From assembly GCF_000220525.1 (NCBI RefSeq), contig NZ_AFPK01000029.1:62006-126005 (forward strand): a stretch of 64,000 nucleotides of DNA, in the 5' to 3' direction. The translations under genes were made by a program, and so were the position numbers. The stretch is from Ochrovirga pacifica (GTDB lineage Bacteria > Bacteroidota > Bacteroidia > Flavobacteriales > Flavobacteriaceae). Under the pieces are notes generated by a model, which saw only the letters and a list, made by a program, of their open reading frames with translations, was not told the origin of the DNA and made no database searches. Each line of letters starts with the position of its first letter. Within the stretch, counting starts at the first letter, position 1. Of this stretch, positions 34,757-43,772 are shown one piece after another.

Positions 34757-36118
34757 ATGCCCAAAACAACGCAAACAATCAAACATTCGGAATTTGTTTT
34801 AATTGGAGGTGGAATTATGAGTGCTACACTTGCCATCTTACTTTTTGAAAAATTCCCTGGTAAAAAAATTACTGTTATTGAAAAACTTCCCAAAATGGCT
34901 GAAGAAAGTTCCGAAGCTTGGAACAACGCTGGAACGGGACATGCTGGAAACTGTGAACTAAACTACACTCCTGAAAAAGACGGAGCTATTGATCCTGCCA
35001 AAGCATTAAAAACAGCTCAACAGTTTTATGAAACTTTAGATTTTTGGAAAGATTGTGCAGACAAAGGATACATTCAAAACCTATCAAAATGTATTTCTTC
35101 CGTACCACACATAAGTTTTGTTAGCGGTAAAAAAGATGTTGAATTTTTAGAAAAAAGATATCAGGTATTAAAAGACACTGAATATTTTAAAGGAATGAAA
35201 TTTTCTACTGATAAAGAAGAAATAGAAAAATGGATTCCTTTAATGACTCAAGGAAGAAGCAAAAGATCTAGCATTGCGGCCACCTTTTTTGAAAATGGTT
35301 ACGATGTGAATTTTGGAGAAGTAGCCGAGCAAATTTTTAGGTTTTTAGACAAGCAACCTAATGTAAGTTTGATAAAAAACAGCAATGTCATCAATCTACA
35401 AAAAACAGACAATAAACGTTGGTTGTTAAGTGTAAAAGGTCAGAATGTAGGTAAACACTGGAAAATTGTTAGTAATTATGTGTTTGTTGGTGCTGGTGGG
35501 GGTGCTTTACCTTTGTTGGAAAAATCAGGAATTAGAGAGGCCAGAGGATACGGAGGTTTTCCTATTAGCGGATTGTGGTTGCGTTGTACCAATCCAGAAA
35601 TTATAGAACAGCATCAAGCAAAAGTATATGGAAAAGCAAAAAAAGGATCGCCACCAATGTCTGTTCCACATATGGATACTCGTGTAATTAACGGTAGAAA
35701 AGAATTACTTTTTGGTCCGTATGCTGGATTTACCACTAAATTTTTAAAACACGGTTCTGTATTTGATTTACCAAAATCTGTGGAATTTGACAATATCATG
35801 AGTTTGTTAGGAGCTGGATACAAAAACTTACCTTTGGTAGGATACTTAATCAAACAGGTAAAGTTGAGTTTTGAAGACCGTATGAATATGTTACGAGAAT
35901 TTTATCCTGAGGCCAAAGATGAAGACTGGAAAGTTGTTGTTGCTGGACAACGTGTACAAATTATAAAAAAGGATAAAAATGGTAAAGGGAAATTGGAATT
36001 TGGAACAGAAGTTATTGTTTCTAGAGACAAATCTATTGCAGGATTGTTAGGAGCTTCTCCTGGTGCATCAACCTCTTATTCGGTAATGAAAAATGTAATG
36101 GAAAAATGTTTTAATTAA
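34757..36118 (+). CDS. mqo: Malate:quinone oxidoreductase, short C terminus
   Basis: A membrane-associated FAD enzyme that oxidises malate to oxaloacetate and reduces menaquinone, part of the TCA cycle. It has the FAD-binding FVLIGGGIMSATLAILL at the N terminus (about 14-30), EAWNNAGTGHAGNCELNYTP and the C-terminal SIAGLLGASPGASTSYSVM. At 453 residues it stops just after MEKCF, where longer family members continue for about 45 residues. The codons after the stop do not resume the family sequence in any frame I could read. It may be a natural short form. Confidence 0.92.
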   Translation: MPKTTQTIKHSEFVLIGGGIMSATLAILLFEKFPGKKITVIEKLPKMAEESSEAWNNAGTGHAGNCELNYTPEKDGAIDPAKALKTAQQFYETLDFWKDCADKGYIQNLSKCISSVPHISFVSGKKDVEFLEKRYQVLKDTEYFKGMKFSTDKEEIEKWIPLMTQGRSKRSSIAATFFENGYDVNFGEVAEQIFRFLDKQPNVSLIKNSNVINLQKTDNKRWLLSVKGQNVGKHWKIVSNYVFVGAGGGALPLLEKSGIREARGYGGFPISGLWLRCTNPEIIEQHQAKVYGKAKKGSPPMSVPHMDTRVINGRKELLFGPYAGFTTKFLKHGSVFDLPKSVEFDNIMSLLGAGYKNLPLVGYLIKQVKLSFEDRMNMLREFYPEAKDEDWKVVVAGQRVQIIKKDKNGKGKLEFGTEVIVSRDKSIAGLLGASPGASTSYSVMKNVMEKCFN

Positions 36119-36134
36119 AACAAATACACTCAAA

Positions 36135-36174
36135 TAAAAAAGGCTGTTTGAATTCAATTCAGACAGCCTTTTTG
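36135..36174 (+). terminator. Rho-independent terminator after mqo
   Basis: AAAAAAGGCTGT ... ACAGCCTTTTT with an inner GAATTC-containing loop. It lies between mqo and the convergent lipoprotein gene and may serve both. Confidence 0.85.
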
Positions 36175-36197
36175 TAATTATAACGCAAAAAATTAAT

Positions 36198-36611
36198 TTA
36201 TTCTGATTTTTTATACAGCTTATACTCCTGATTTTTGTCATTATTAAGCATTAACAAAGTGTCTTGTAGGCTATATTTCCAATGTCCGTTTAACACATAC
36301 GATTTTTTATTCTGATCATCTACCACGGATTCATTAATAAAAGTGATCGATTTTTCTTGAGAGTTGACAATGTAAGTACCAAACCTTACTGTTGGAAAAT
36401 CTGGTGATGTTTCACTATATCCAGAAAATTTGGTGTCGAATAGTTTGATATTAACTGGAGCTTTTTTCTTGTTTTCATCAGTAAAAACACCTTTGTATGT
36501 TCCTTGTAAATTGCTGTTCTTTTTTAATTCTGTTGCTCTTGTAGCTTTGTTACATCCCGTAGTTAAGAGTATCAAAAAAATAACTCCCAAGTATACATTT
36601 ATATTTTTCAT
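36198..36611 (-). CDS. Small lipoprotein of unknown function
   Basis: 137 residues with a lipoprotein signal (lipobox LLTTGC, Cys about 20). The mature part begins with a beta-rich LQGTYKGVFTDENKKKAPVNIKLFDTKFSGYSE, the general look of NlpE/META-like barrels, but the Cys pair typical of NlpE is missing. Convergent to mqo, with its own start next to a long non-coding region. No function can be assigned. Confidence 0.75.
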   Translation of the reverse strand: MKNINVYLGVIFLILLTTGCNKATRATELKKNSNLQGTYKGVFTDENKKKAPVNIKLFDTKFSGYSETSPDFPTVRFGTYIVNSQEKSITFINESVVDDQNKKSYVLNGHWKYSLQDTLLMLNNDKNQEYKLYKKSE

Positions 36612-37378
36612 TCAATCTAAGCTTTAAAAAGTTGTTTTGTATCCTAGCAAAATAAGATTAGCTTATCGTATTACAGGACTTTTTAAAATTGCTTAAAAAA
36701 AAGCAAAAAAAGAGAAACAAATAAACAAAATCTAGATACAAACATCTTAAAAACGTACTGTAAAGCATGTATATTCAGTATTTTACTAACACATATATAT
36801 AGATTTATGGAATTTTGGTTTAAAAAATATACAACCAATCTTGTAAAAACTAATTGACTCAAATTATCTAAAGTGTAATTTTAAACCAAAGCATGGTAAC
36901 TTTTATTGTTGGTTAAGTTTGGTACAAGTTTCTCTTGTTTCACTATCAAAACTCTAAAACCTGTCTTTATTAGCATCTATCCCAAAAACCTTAACCACTA
37001 AATAGCAACACTTTATAAACTATTTTCACTTACAGTACAGCTTGTATTAACTTATTTGTCTGCCAATGATAAAATCTAAATACAATTAAAAAATTGAATT
37101 GTCATCTACTTTTTTTCTACTTTTATTTACTGATTTATTAGGGACTTATGGATAAAATCCATACCTACTTCAGTTATTTACGAGTTGTTTAACAACTTAA
37201 CTTTACCTGTACATCTACTGTTTTTAGTAGAAAATCTTATAGCTCAAGAAATTTATACAGAAAAGCGTTCTATGCTTGTAAAAATGTTTACACAATTCTT
37301 CGTATCAAAATAGATCTAACAATAAACAAAAAGCCTCAACTTTGTGTTGAGGCTTTTAAAAATTATTCATGATGTTTT
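36612..37378. other. 767-bp non-coding region with inverted repeats
   Basis: No protein-like frame, tRNA or mobile-element end is seen. TTTGGTTTAAAA (36814-36825) and TTTTAAACCAAA (36879-36890) are exact inverse complements 53 bp apart. TATGGAT-AAA-ATCCATA (37147-37163) and CTACT / AGTAG (37216-37231) are smaller hairpins. The right edge holds the fabD terminator. A small RNA or remnant is possible but unproven. Confidence 0.45.
37328..37357 (-). terminator. Rho-independent terminator after fabD
   Basis: AAAAGCCTCAAC / GTTGAGGCTTTT with a five-base loop, 21 bp after the fabD stop on the minus strand, with a T run in that direction. Confidence 0.9.
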
Positions 37379-38260
37379 TTAGATTTCGGCACTACTTCTT
37401 GCCACAGATCTATCTATTTTTGCAAACAAACCTTGCAATACTTTTCCAGGTCCAACTTCAATTACTTCAGTAGCCCCATCTGCAATCATAGCTTGTGCAC
37501 ATTGTGTCCATTTTACTGCACCTGTTAACTGAGCAATTAAATTTTCTTTAATTTCTGCTGGATTGGTAACTGCCTTTGCTACCACATTTTGATAAACTGG
37601 ACAAGATGGCTGGTTAAATTGAGTTGCTTCTATTGCTGCAGCCAATTCCTCTTTTGCAGGTGCCATTAATGGCGAATGGAAAGCCCCCCCGACAGGTAAT
37701 AACAACGCTCTACGAGCACCTTTTTCTGTAGCCAGTTCGCAGGCAGCTTTTACAGCTTCTAACTCTCCAGAAATCACCAATTGCCCCGGACAATTGTAGT
37801 TGGCAGCCACTACATCTCCTTCAATTGCTGCACAAATTTCTTCTACTACTGCATCTTCTAAACCTAAAATTGCAGCCATTGTTCCTGCTTGTAATTCGCA
37901 TGCTTTTTGCATGGCATCTGCACGTTTGGCTACCAATTTTAATCCGTCTTCAAAAGACAAAGTTCCGTTAGCTACCAAAGCAGACAATTCCCCTAAAGAA
38001 TGTCCAGCAACCATATCTGCTTTAAAATCTTCTCCTAAAACTTTGGCCAAAATTACAGAGTGTAAAAACACCGCTGGTTGAGTTACATTGGTTTGTTTTA
38101 AATCTTCAGCAGAACCTTCAAACATAATTTTAGTAATATCAAATCCTAAAATTTCATTAGCCTGTTCGAACAATTCCTTAGCCAAAGGAGAGTTTTCGTA
38201 CAAGTCTTTACCCATTCCGGTAAACTGTGCTCCTTGTCCAGGAAATACATATGCTTTCAT
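37379..38260 (-). CDS. fabD: Malonyl CoA-acyl carrier protein transacylase
   Basis: Transfers malonyl from CoA to ACP in fatty acid synthesis. It has the N-terminal FPGQGAQFTGMGKDLY, the nucleophile elbow GHSLGELSA (Ser about 92), the catalytic His in GGAFHSPLM (about 200) and the C-terminal EVGPGKVLQGL. It is 293 residues, complete. A -7-like TACTTTTG lies on the minus strand at 38297-38290. Confidence 0.97.
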   Translation of the reverse strand: MKAYVFPGQGAQFTGMGKDLYENSPLAKELFEQANEILGFDITKIMFEGSAEDLKQTNVTQPAVFLHSVILAKVLGEDFKADMVAGHSLGELSALVANGTLSFEDGLKLVAKRADAMQKACELQAGTMAAILGLEDAVVEEICAAIEGDVVAANYNCPGQLVISGELEAVKAACELATEKGARRALLLPVGGAFHSPLMAPAKEELAAAIEATQFNQPSCPVYQNVVAKAVTNPAEIKENLIAQLTGAVKWTQCAQAMIADGATEVIEVGPGKVLQGLFAKIDRSVARSSAEI

Positions 38261-38361
38261 AAAAAATAGTTTTTCTAAATTTTGTGGGACAAAAGTAACA
38301 AAAAACGTTCAAAAGGATTGTTGTTCAAACAAAGAGTTCTACTTTTAGCTTTAAACAAGAG

Positions 38362-39066
38362 ATGCAAAATATGACTGAAAAACAAGAGAAACAAGCTGGA
38401 ATAATTTTTTTAATCCTTGCCTCTATTTTTATCACCTCATTGGTAGTGTGCAATTTAATTTTTCAAAAATTTATTTACTGGAACCCTTTTGGCTGGTATC
38501 GTTTTGAAATCTCGGTAGGATTACTTCCCTACCCGATTACATTCCTAATTACAGATACTATTTCTGAAATTTACGGAAAGAAAAAAGCCAATCAGGTAGT
38601 GATTGCTGGAATTTTTGCTTCCGTTTTTTCTATGTTGATTATTTGGGTGGCCAATACCGCTCCTGCCATTAGCAACTCTCCTATAGACAATCTTACTTTT
38701 AGTAAGGTGTTTGGTCTATCTCCATTAGGGGTTTTAGCATCAATGTTGGCGTATTTGGCTGCACAATTTGTAGACATCCGCATTTATCACTTCTGGAAAA
38801 ATTACACAAAAGGAAGGCATTTGTGGATTCGAAATAACTTTTCTACATTTTCATCTCAACTTTTAGATACTGCACTAGTTGTAGGACTGTTATGTGCTTT
38901 TGAGGTGTTGCAATGGAGTTCTTTTCCTTCCCTAGTTTTTAGTGGTTTTTTATACAAAGTTATTGTAGCCATACTCGACACTCCTTTTTTATATGCCATT
39001 GTGTATTATATGAAAAGAAAATTCAACTTAGCCCCCCAACAAGAAATTACTGAATTGCTTTTGTAA
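38362..39066 (+). CDS. Queuosine precursor transporter family protein (YhhQ/Vut_1)
   Basis: A 234-residue membrane protein with about six helices and the Vut_1 hallmarks: PYPITFLITDTISEIYGKKKANQVVIAG (about 55-82) and AQFVDIRIYHFWKNYTKGRHLWIRNN (about 135-160). The family imports queuine precursors for tRNA modification. A second ATG (38371) would drop three residues. It is the nearest plus-strand gene before the arsenosugar operon, but a link is not implied. Confidence 0.9.
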   Translation: MQNMTEKQEKQAGIIFLILASIFITSLVVCNLIFQKFIYWNPFGWYRFEISVGLLPYPITFLITDTISEIYGKKKANQVVIAGIFASVFSMLIIWVANTAPAISNSPIDNLTFSKVFGLSPLGVLASMLAYLAAQFVDIRIYHFWKNYTKGRHLWIRNNFSTFSSQLLDTALVVGLLCAFEVLQWSSFPSLVFSGFLYKVIVAILDTPFLYAIVYYMKRKFNLAPQQEITELLL

Positions 39067-39112
39067 TGATTCTATAAATCCCCCCACTAAAGCACTAATT
39101 AAATAGATTTTT

Positions 39113-39826
39113 ATGAAATCAATCCTTTTTGCTTTTTGCTTTTTAATACACATTTCAGTATTGCACTCTCAAACCAAAGTTTGGAATAATCTCTTACAAA
39201 AATTTGTAAATACTAAAGGCGAAGTAGACTATAGAGGATTGTCTAAAGATTCTTCTCAATTAGACTTGTACCTAACTTACTTAGCACAGCTTAATTTTAA
39301 TAAGCTCCCATCAAAAAAAGCACAAAAAGCCCTTTGGATAAACGCTTACAACGCATACACTATCAAATTGATTTTAGACAATTATCCCTTAACATCAATC
39401 AAAGACATCAAACAAAATAAAAAAAACGCTTGGGAAATTCCTTTTGTAAAAGTAGCTAGCAAGACATACACACTCAATTATATTGAACATGAAATTTTAA
39501 GAAAGCAGTATAAAGATCCTAAAATTCACGTGGGAGTTAATTGTGCTTCTGTTTCCTGTCCTGCATTGCCCAATGTAGCTTTTACAGAAAATAATATTGA
39601 TGAATTGCTTACCAAGGGAATGCTAAACTTCATCAACAACCCTCAAAGAAATGTACTTACAAAAAACACGATTAATTTGTCTCAAATTTTTAATTGGTTT
39701 TTAGATGATTTTACCCAACATTCAGATTTGATTACTTTTATCAACCAATACAGCAAGATACATATCAATCCCAATGCTACCATTAATTATTTAGAGTACA
39801 ATTGGACATTAAATTCACAAAAATAA
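39113..39826 (+). CDS. Exported DUF547 protein
   Basis: 237 residues with a signal peptide (about 1-19, ending LHSQ). DUF547 is visible as ALWINAYNAYTIKLIL (about 71-86), LNYIEHEILR (about 122-131) and GVNCASVSCPALPN (about 143-156), giving a Cys/His pair of the sort proposed for papain-like enzymes. Its biochemical role is unknown. The next gene follows after 6 bp and DUF547 genes recur beside arsenosugar genes, so it is counted as the first gene of that operon. Confidence 0.85.
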   Translation: MKSILFAFCFLIHISVLHSQTKVWNNLLQKFVNTKGEVDYRGLSKDSSQLDLYLTYLAQLNFNKLPSKKAQKALWINAYNAYTIKLILDNYPLTSIKDIKQNKKNAWEIPFVKVASKTYTLNYIEHEILRKQYKDPKIHVGVNCASVSCPALPNVAFTENNIDELLTKGMLNFINNPQRNVLTKNTINLSQIFNWFLDDFTQHSDLITFINQYSKIHINPNATINYLEYNWTLNSQK

Positions 39827-39832
39827 AAAAGC

Positions 39833-40168
39833 ATGCAAAAAACATATTACGATCCAAAAGATTTAAAAGACTTCGGAAAAATTAGCGAATGGGATCAGGA
39901 ATTAGGAGAAAAATTTTTTGAGTATTACGGAAAGGTATTCGAGGATGGTGCACTAACTGCAAGAGAAAAATCGTTAATTGCCTTAGCAGTATCGCATACC
40001 GTACAATGCGCATATTGTATAGATGCCTATACTTCAGATGGACTTAAACGCGGTTTGGAACGTGAAGAAATGATGGAAGCTGTGCATGTGGCTGCTGCCA
40101 TAAAATCTGGAGCAACGTTGGTACACAGTGTACAAATGATGAAAAAATACGATAAACTATCGTTTTAG
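39833..40168 (+). CDS. AhpD/carboxymuconolactone-decarboxylase-like protein of the arsenosugar cluster
   Basis: A 111-residue all-alpha protein with the AhpD-type redox motif, TVQCAYCIDAYT (CxxC, about 61-66 region) and a following basic/acidic helix. Members in this genomic setting are annotated as arsenosugar biosynthesis-associated peroxidase-like proteins. The probable job, thiol-based redox handling of arsenicals or peroxides, is inference. It lies directly before arsS. Confidence 0.87.
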   Translation: MQKTYYDPKDLKDFGKISEWDQELGEKFFEYYGKVFEDGALTAREKSLIALAVSHTVQCAYCIDAYTSDGLKRGLEREEMMEAVHVAAAIKSGATLVHSVQMMKKYDKLSF

Positions 40169-40248
40169 AAATTAGTACAGAGTAGTTAGTACAAAACAAA
40201 CGTACTACAGAAACTCGGTACTTAATACTCAATACTTAGTACTAGAAA
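40169..40248 (+). repeat. Degenerate heptamer repeat before arsS
   Basis: GTACTTA, ATACTCA, ATACTTA and GTACTAG follow one another at a seven-base period, and the left part (TTAGTACAGAGTAG) is partly complementary, so a hairpin is possible. It fills the whole gap between the AhpD-like gene and arsS. Confidence 0.5.
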
Positions 40249-41298
40249 ATGAAATCACTCGCAAAAAGAAAAGATAGCCTAGCAAATCCTAAAAACCAAT
40301 TGGCCTTATTTAACAATGGAATTTTTGCCAGCGGTGAACTCCCAACTTTTAAACAAAAAGTTTCAGAAACCCATCAATTTCCCTTAGTGCCTAACAAGCT
40401 TGAAATTTTTCAGGTCAATATAGGGTATATGTGCAATCAAGTTTGTACACACTGCCATGTAGATGCAGGTCCAGACAGAAAAGAAATCATGACCCAAGAA
40501 ACCATGCAATTGTGCTTGGACAAACTAAAAGAGTCTGGAGCCACCACTTTAGATTTAACAGGAGGAGCTCCTGAAATGAACCCTAACTTTAGGTGGTTTG
40601 TAGAAGAAGCTAGTAAAATTGGTGTACAAGATTTTATTGTACGATCTAATTTAACCATTATTCGTGCCAACAAAAAATACTACGATTTGCCTATTTTTTT
40701 TAAAAAACACAACGTACACGTGGTATCTTCTTTACCTTTTTACAAACGTGGCCAAACAGACAAACAAAGAGGAAACGGTGTGTTTGATGCTTCTATTGAA
40801 GCCTTAAAAGAATTGAATAAAGTCGGATACGGAATCGAAGGGTCTGGACTAAAATTAGATTTGGTGTACAATCCATCAGGAGCTTTTTTACCAGGAAATC
40901 AAGCTGAATTAGAACAAGAATTTAAAACCGCTTTAAAAGAAGATTTTGGCATTCATTTCAATCAATTATTTGCCATAACCAATTTACCTATCAGTCGTTT
41001 TTTAGAATTCTTAGTGGCTTCTGAGAACTACGAAGATTATATGGACGAGCTAGTAAATGCATACAACCCTGCTGCCGTAGAGGGTGTGATGTGCAAAAAC
41101 ACCATTTCTATAGATTGGAATGGAAATTTATACGATTGCGATTTCAATCAACAACTAGACTTAAAAGTAGCTACCAAAGGAAAACACCTATCAGAGTTTA
41201 ATGCAGATGCATTGAGCAAAAGACACATTGTAGTTTCTCAACATTGCTACGGATGCACAGCAGGTGCAGGTAGCAGTTGCCAGGGTACGTTTGCTTAA
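40249..41298 (+). CDS. arsS: Arsenosugar biosynthesis radical SAM protein ArsS
   Basis: 349 residues. The radical SAM motif is CNQVCTHCHVDAG (CxxxCxxC, about 63-70), followed by LDLTGGAPEMNPNF. The C-terminal part carries the extra Cys-rich region: CKNTISIDWNGNLYDCDFNQQL and HCYGCTAGAGSSCQG, the radical SAM/Cys-rich family (TIGR04167 type). ArsS joins a 5'-deoxyadenosyl group from SAM to dimethylarsenite, the key step towards arsenosugars. All ligating positions are Cys here; some relatives have selenocysteine. It is followed by the CofC-like transferase gene. Confidence 0.9.
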   Translation: MKSLAKRKDSLANPKNQLALFNNGIFASGELPTFKQKVSETHQFPLVPNKLEIFQVNIGYMCNQVCTHCHVDAGPDRKEIMTQETMQLCLDKLKESGATTLDLTGGAPEMNPNFRWFVEEASKIGVQDFIVRSNLTIIRANKKYYDLPIFFKKHNVHVVSSLPFYKRGQTDKQRGNGVFDASIEALKELNKVGYGIEGSGLKLDLVYNPSGAFLPGNQAELEQEFKTALKEDFGIHFNQLFAITNLPISRFLEFLVASENYEDYMDELVNAYNPAAVEGVMCKNTISIDWNGNLYDCDFNQQLDLKVATKGKHLSEFNADALSKRHIVVSQHCYGCTAGAGSSCQGTFA

Positions 41299-41366
41299 TT
41301 CTTGTTCACAAAATATCAATCTAAATATACAAACTTAACGCCATAAGCTAAAGGCTCGTGACTATC

Positions 41367-41975
41367 ATGAAAAACCAACTCTTAATTATATTCATACGCA
41401 AACCTGAACTAGGAAAAGTAAAAACACGTTTGGCTAAAGACACTTCTGACGAAACTGCTTTGGCTGTTTATAAAGATTTATTAGCACATACTCATAAAAT
41501 TACCAAAAATTTAGAGGTAGACAAATGGGTATTTTATACCGATGAAATTGAATTTGATGACCTTTGGGACGACGGAGGTTTTATGAAAATGATTCAAGCA
41601 GAAGGTAATCTAGGACAAAAAATGCAATCGGCAGTTCTTAAAGCTTTTGCTACAGGTTATTTAGAAGTTGTGGTTATTGGTAGCGATGTAGCTACTTTAA
41701 ATAAGGAAATTTTAGAAGAAGCTTTTGATCAAGTACAACAACAAAATGTTTTAGGACCATCAGAAGATGGAGGCTACTATTTATTGGGGTTGAATGAACC
41801 TAGAACAGATGTATTTATCAACAAACAATGGAGCACAGACACTGTGTTAACCGACACTTTAAAAGATTTTGAAAACGACGAAGTTTATTTGTTAGAAGAA
41901 CTCAACGATATTGATTATTTAAACGACATAGAAGAGGATTCTCCGCTGTTCCACCATGTAAAAAATTATAAATAA
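41367..41975 (+). CDS. CofC/DUF2064-like transferase of the arsenosugar cluster
   Basis: 202 residues from ATG 41367; a GTG at 41358 is a possible longer start. The nucleotidyl/glycosyltransferase A fold is seen in IFIRKPELGKVKTRLAKD (about 6-23), VVIGSDVATL and GPSEDGGYYLLGL (DUF2064, TIGR04282 type). Members are called arsenosugar biosynthesis glycosyltransferases. The donor and acceptor are not known. Only one base separates it from the phosphorylase gene. Confidence 0.88.
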   Translation: MKNQLLIIFIRKPELGKVKTRLAKDTSDETALAVYKDLLAHTHKITKNLEVDKWVFYTDEIEFDDLWDDGGFMKMIQAEGNLGQKMQSAVLKAFATGYLEVVVIGSDVATLNKEILEEAFDQVQQQNVLGPSEDGGYYLLGLNEPRTDVFINKQWSTDTVLTDTLKDFENDEVYLLEELNDIDYLNDIEEDSPLFHHVKNYK

Positions 41976-41976
41976 A

Positions 41977-42792
41977 ATGACTTTAGAACACATTAGAGAA
42001 AGTGTAAACTTTATACACAAACAAGGAATTACAACTCCAAAAACAGGAATTGTTTTGGGAACAGGGTTGGCTAAGTTGGTAGATGAAATTGATATACAAA
42101 GAGTCATTAACTACGAAGACATTCCTCATTTTGTAAGTGCTACTTTAGAATCTCATGCTGGTAAACTAATTTTTGGAACTATAGAAAACCAACAAGTTGT
42201 GGTTATGAGTGGTCGTTTTCATGCTTACGAAGGTTATAATTTTAACGAAATAACTTACGGAGTTAGAGTAATGCAAGCCTTAGGAGTAGAGCAATTATTA
42301 ATTACCAATGCTGCTGGTGCTATAAATTTAGGTTTTAACAAAGGAGAGCTAATGTTAATAGAAGATCATATCAATTTACAAGGAGGTTCTCCTCTAGCCT
42401 TTAAAAATGCTAAAGATTTTGGGAATATTTTTGTTGACATGTCTGCTCCTTACAACAAAACTTTAAACAACAGAATAGTCCAAATAGCTACAAATAACAA
42501 CATCAATCTTCATAAAGGAGTTTATGCATCAGTAGTAGGTCCTCAGTTAGAAACTCGTGCAGAATATCGCTATTTAAAAATTATAGGAGCTGATGCTGTG
42601 GGAATGAGTACGGTTCCAGAGGTTATAGTTGCCAATCAAATAGGATTGCCATGTGCTGCAATTTCTGTATTGACAGATGAATGTGATCCGGAAAATTTAA
42701 ATCCTATCAACATTCCTGAAATTTTTGAAATGGCTGCCAAAGCAGAGCCTCAACTAACAATTCTTATCAAAGAGCTGTTAAAAACATTATAA
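41977..42792 (+). CDS. Purine nucleoside phosphorylase
   Basis: A 271-residue trimeric-type (class II/PNP1) phosphorylase: GIVLGTGLAKL near the N terminus, SGRFHAYEGYN (about 83-93), LLITNAAGAINLGFNKGELMLIEDHINL and VVGPQLETRAEY ... GMSTVPEVIVA. In its operon between the ArsS-linked transferase and ArsM it could cleave the adenine from the 5'-deoxy-5'-arsinoyl-adenosine made by ArsS, giving the arsinoyl-ribose used for arsenosugars. Normal purine salvage is the alternative. Three bases before arsM. Confidence 0.92.
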   Translation: MTLEHIRESVNFIHKQGITTPKTGIVLGTGLAKLVDEIDIQRVINYEDIPHFVSATLESHAGKLIFGTIENQQVVVMSGRFHAYEGYNFNEITYGVRVMQALGVEQLLITNAAGAINLGFNKGELMLIEDHINLQGGSPLAFKNAKDFGNIFVDMSAPYNKTLNNRIVQIATNNNINLHKGVYASVVGPQLETRAEYRYLKIIGADAVGMSTVPEVIVANQIGLPCAAISVLTDECDPENLNPINIPEIFEMAAKAEPQLTILIKELLKTL

Positions 42793-42795
42793 AAC

Positions 42796-43764
42796 ATGAA
42801 TTATTTAGAAACTACCAAAAATGTATACAAAGAAGCAGCACTTACCCCAGACGTAGGTTTATGTTGTACCACCAACCCGATATGGGAATTGCCAGGATTA
42901 ACCATTCCTAAAATTATGCAAGAAATGAACTACGGTTGTGGTTCTACAGTGCATGCTCGTGATTTGTCTAAAAATCCAAAAATACTATACGTAGGTGTAG
43001 GTGGCGGAATGGAATTATTACAATTCGCTTATTTTTCTCGTCAAAAAAGTGGCGTTGTTGGTGTAGATGTTGTTGATGAAATGTTAGAAGCCTCTGCCAA
43101 AAATTTTATAGAAGCCGAAGAAAAAAACGATTGGTTTCGCAAAGAATTTGTCGACTTAAGAAAAGGAGATGCTCTAAACTTACCTGTTGATGACAACTCT
43201 ATTGATGTAGCTGCACAAAATTGTTTGTTCAATATTTTTAAAGCTGAGGAGTTACAAAAAGCAATTGCAGAAATGTACCGAGTGTTAAAACCTCATGGTC
43301 GTTTGGTAATGAGTGATCCTACTTGCGAGCAAGAAATGAACGAAACACTTAGAAATGATGAACGTTTGCGTGCCTTGTGTTTAAGTGGAAGTTTACCTAT
43401 AGCTGATTATGTAAAAGCATTAACAGATGCAGGTTTTGGAACCATAGAAATTAGAGCTAGAAAACCTTATCGAATTTTAGACCCTAAAAATTATCCAACG
43501 GATGAATTAATTTACATAGAGTCTATAGAAGTAGCAGCTATTAAAGACCCTATGCCAGAAGATGGACCGTGCATCTTTACAGGAAAAGCTGCTATTTATT
43601 ATGGCAATGAAGATTTTTTTGATGATGGAAAAGGACATACCTTATTAAAAAATCAACCTTTAGCCATTTGTGATAAAACCGCACAAGCTTTAAAAAATTT
43701 AGGTAGAGACGATATTTATATTTCTGAATCTACTTTCCATTACGATGGTGGAGGATGTTGTTAA
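42796..43764 (+). CDS. arsM: Arsenite methyltransferase ArsM, arsenosugar type
   Basis: 322 residues. SAM-dependent methyltransferase fold: ILYVGVGGGMELLQFAYFS (motif I, about 56-74), VVGVDVVDEML and a Thr-Asn-like IDVAAQNCLFNIF. Cys residues for As(III) binding are visible in GLCCTTNP (about 16-23), DPTCEQEM, and the C-terminal DGGGCC. It methylates arsenite to DMA(III) for ArsS. It is the last gene of the operon; the next gene is convergent. Confidence 0.9.
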   Translation: MNYLETTKNVYKEAALTPDVGLCCTTNPIWELPGLTIPKIMQEMNYGCGSTVHARDLSKNPKILYVGVGGGMELLQFAYFSRQKSGVVGVDVVDEMLEASAKNFIEAEEKNDWFRKEFVDLRKGDALNLPVDDNSIDVAAQNCLFNIFKAEELQKAIAEMYRVLKPHGRLVMSDPTCEQEMNETLRNDERLRALCLSGSLPIADYVKALTDAGFGTIEIRARKPYRILDPKNYPTDELIYIESIEVAAIKDPMPEDGPCIFTGKAAIYYGNEDFFDDGKGHTLLKNQPLAICDKTAQALKNLGRDDIYISESTFHYDGGGCC

Positions 43765-43772
43765 ACGTTGCT

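Noticed and set aside
36612-37378. Insertion sequence or prophage remnant in the long gap
   Set aside because: No transposase or integrase fragment, no terminal repeats with target duplication, and no tRNA are visible.
37800-38081. Open frame antisense to fabD
   Set aside because: It is a shadow of the fabD codons; composition and lack of any start signal or family motif argue against a gene.
41977-42792. PNP as an ordinary purine salvage gene outside the arsenic operon
   Set aside because: It is one base after the CofC-like gene and three bases before arsM, so co-function is more likely, though salvage activity is not excluded.
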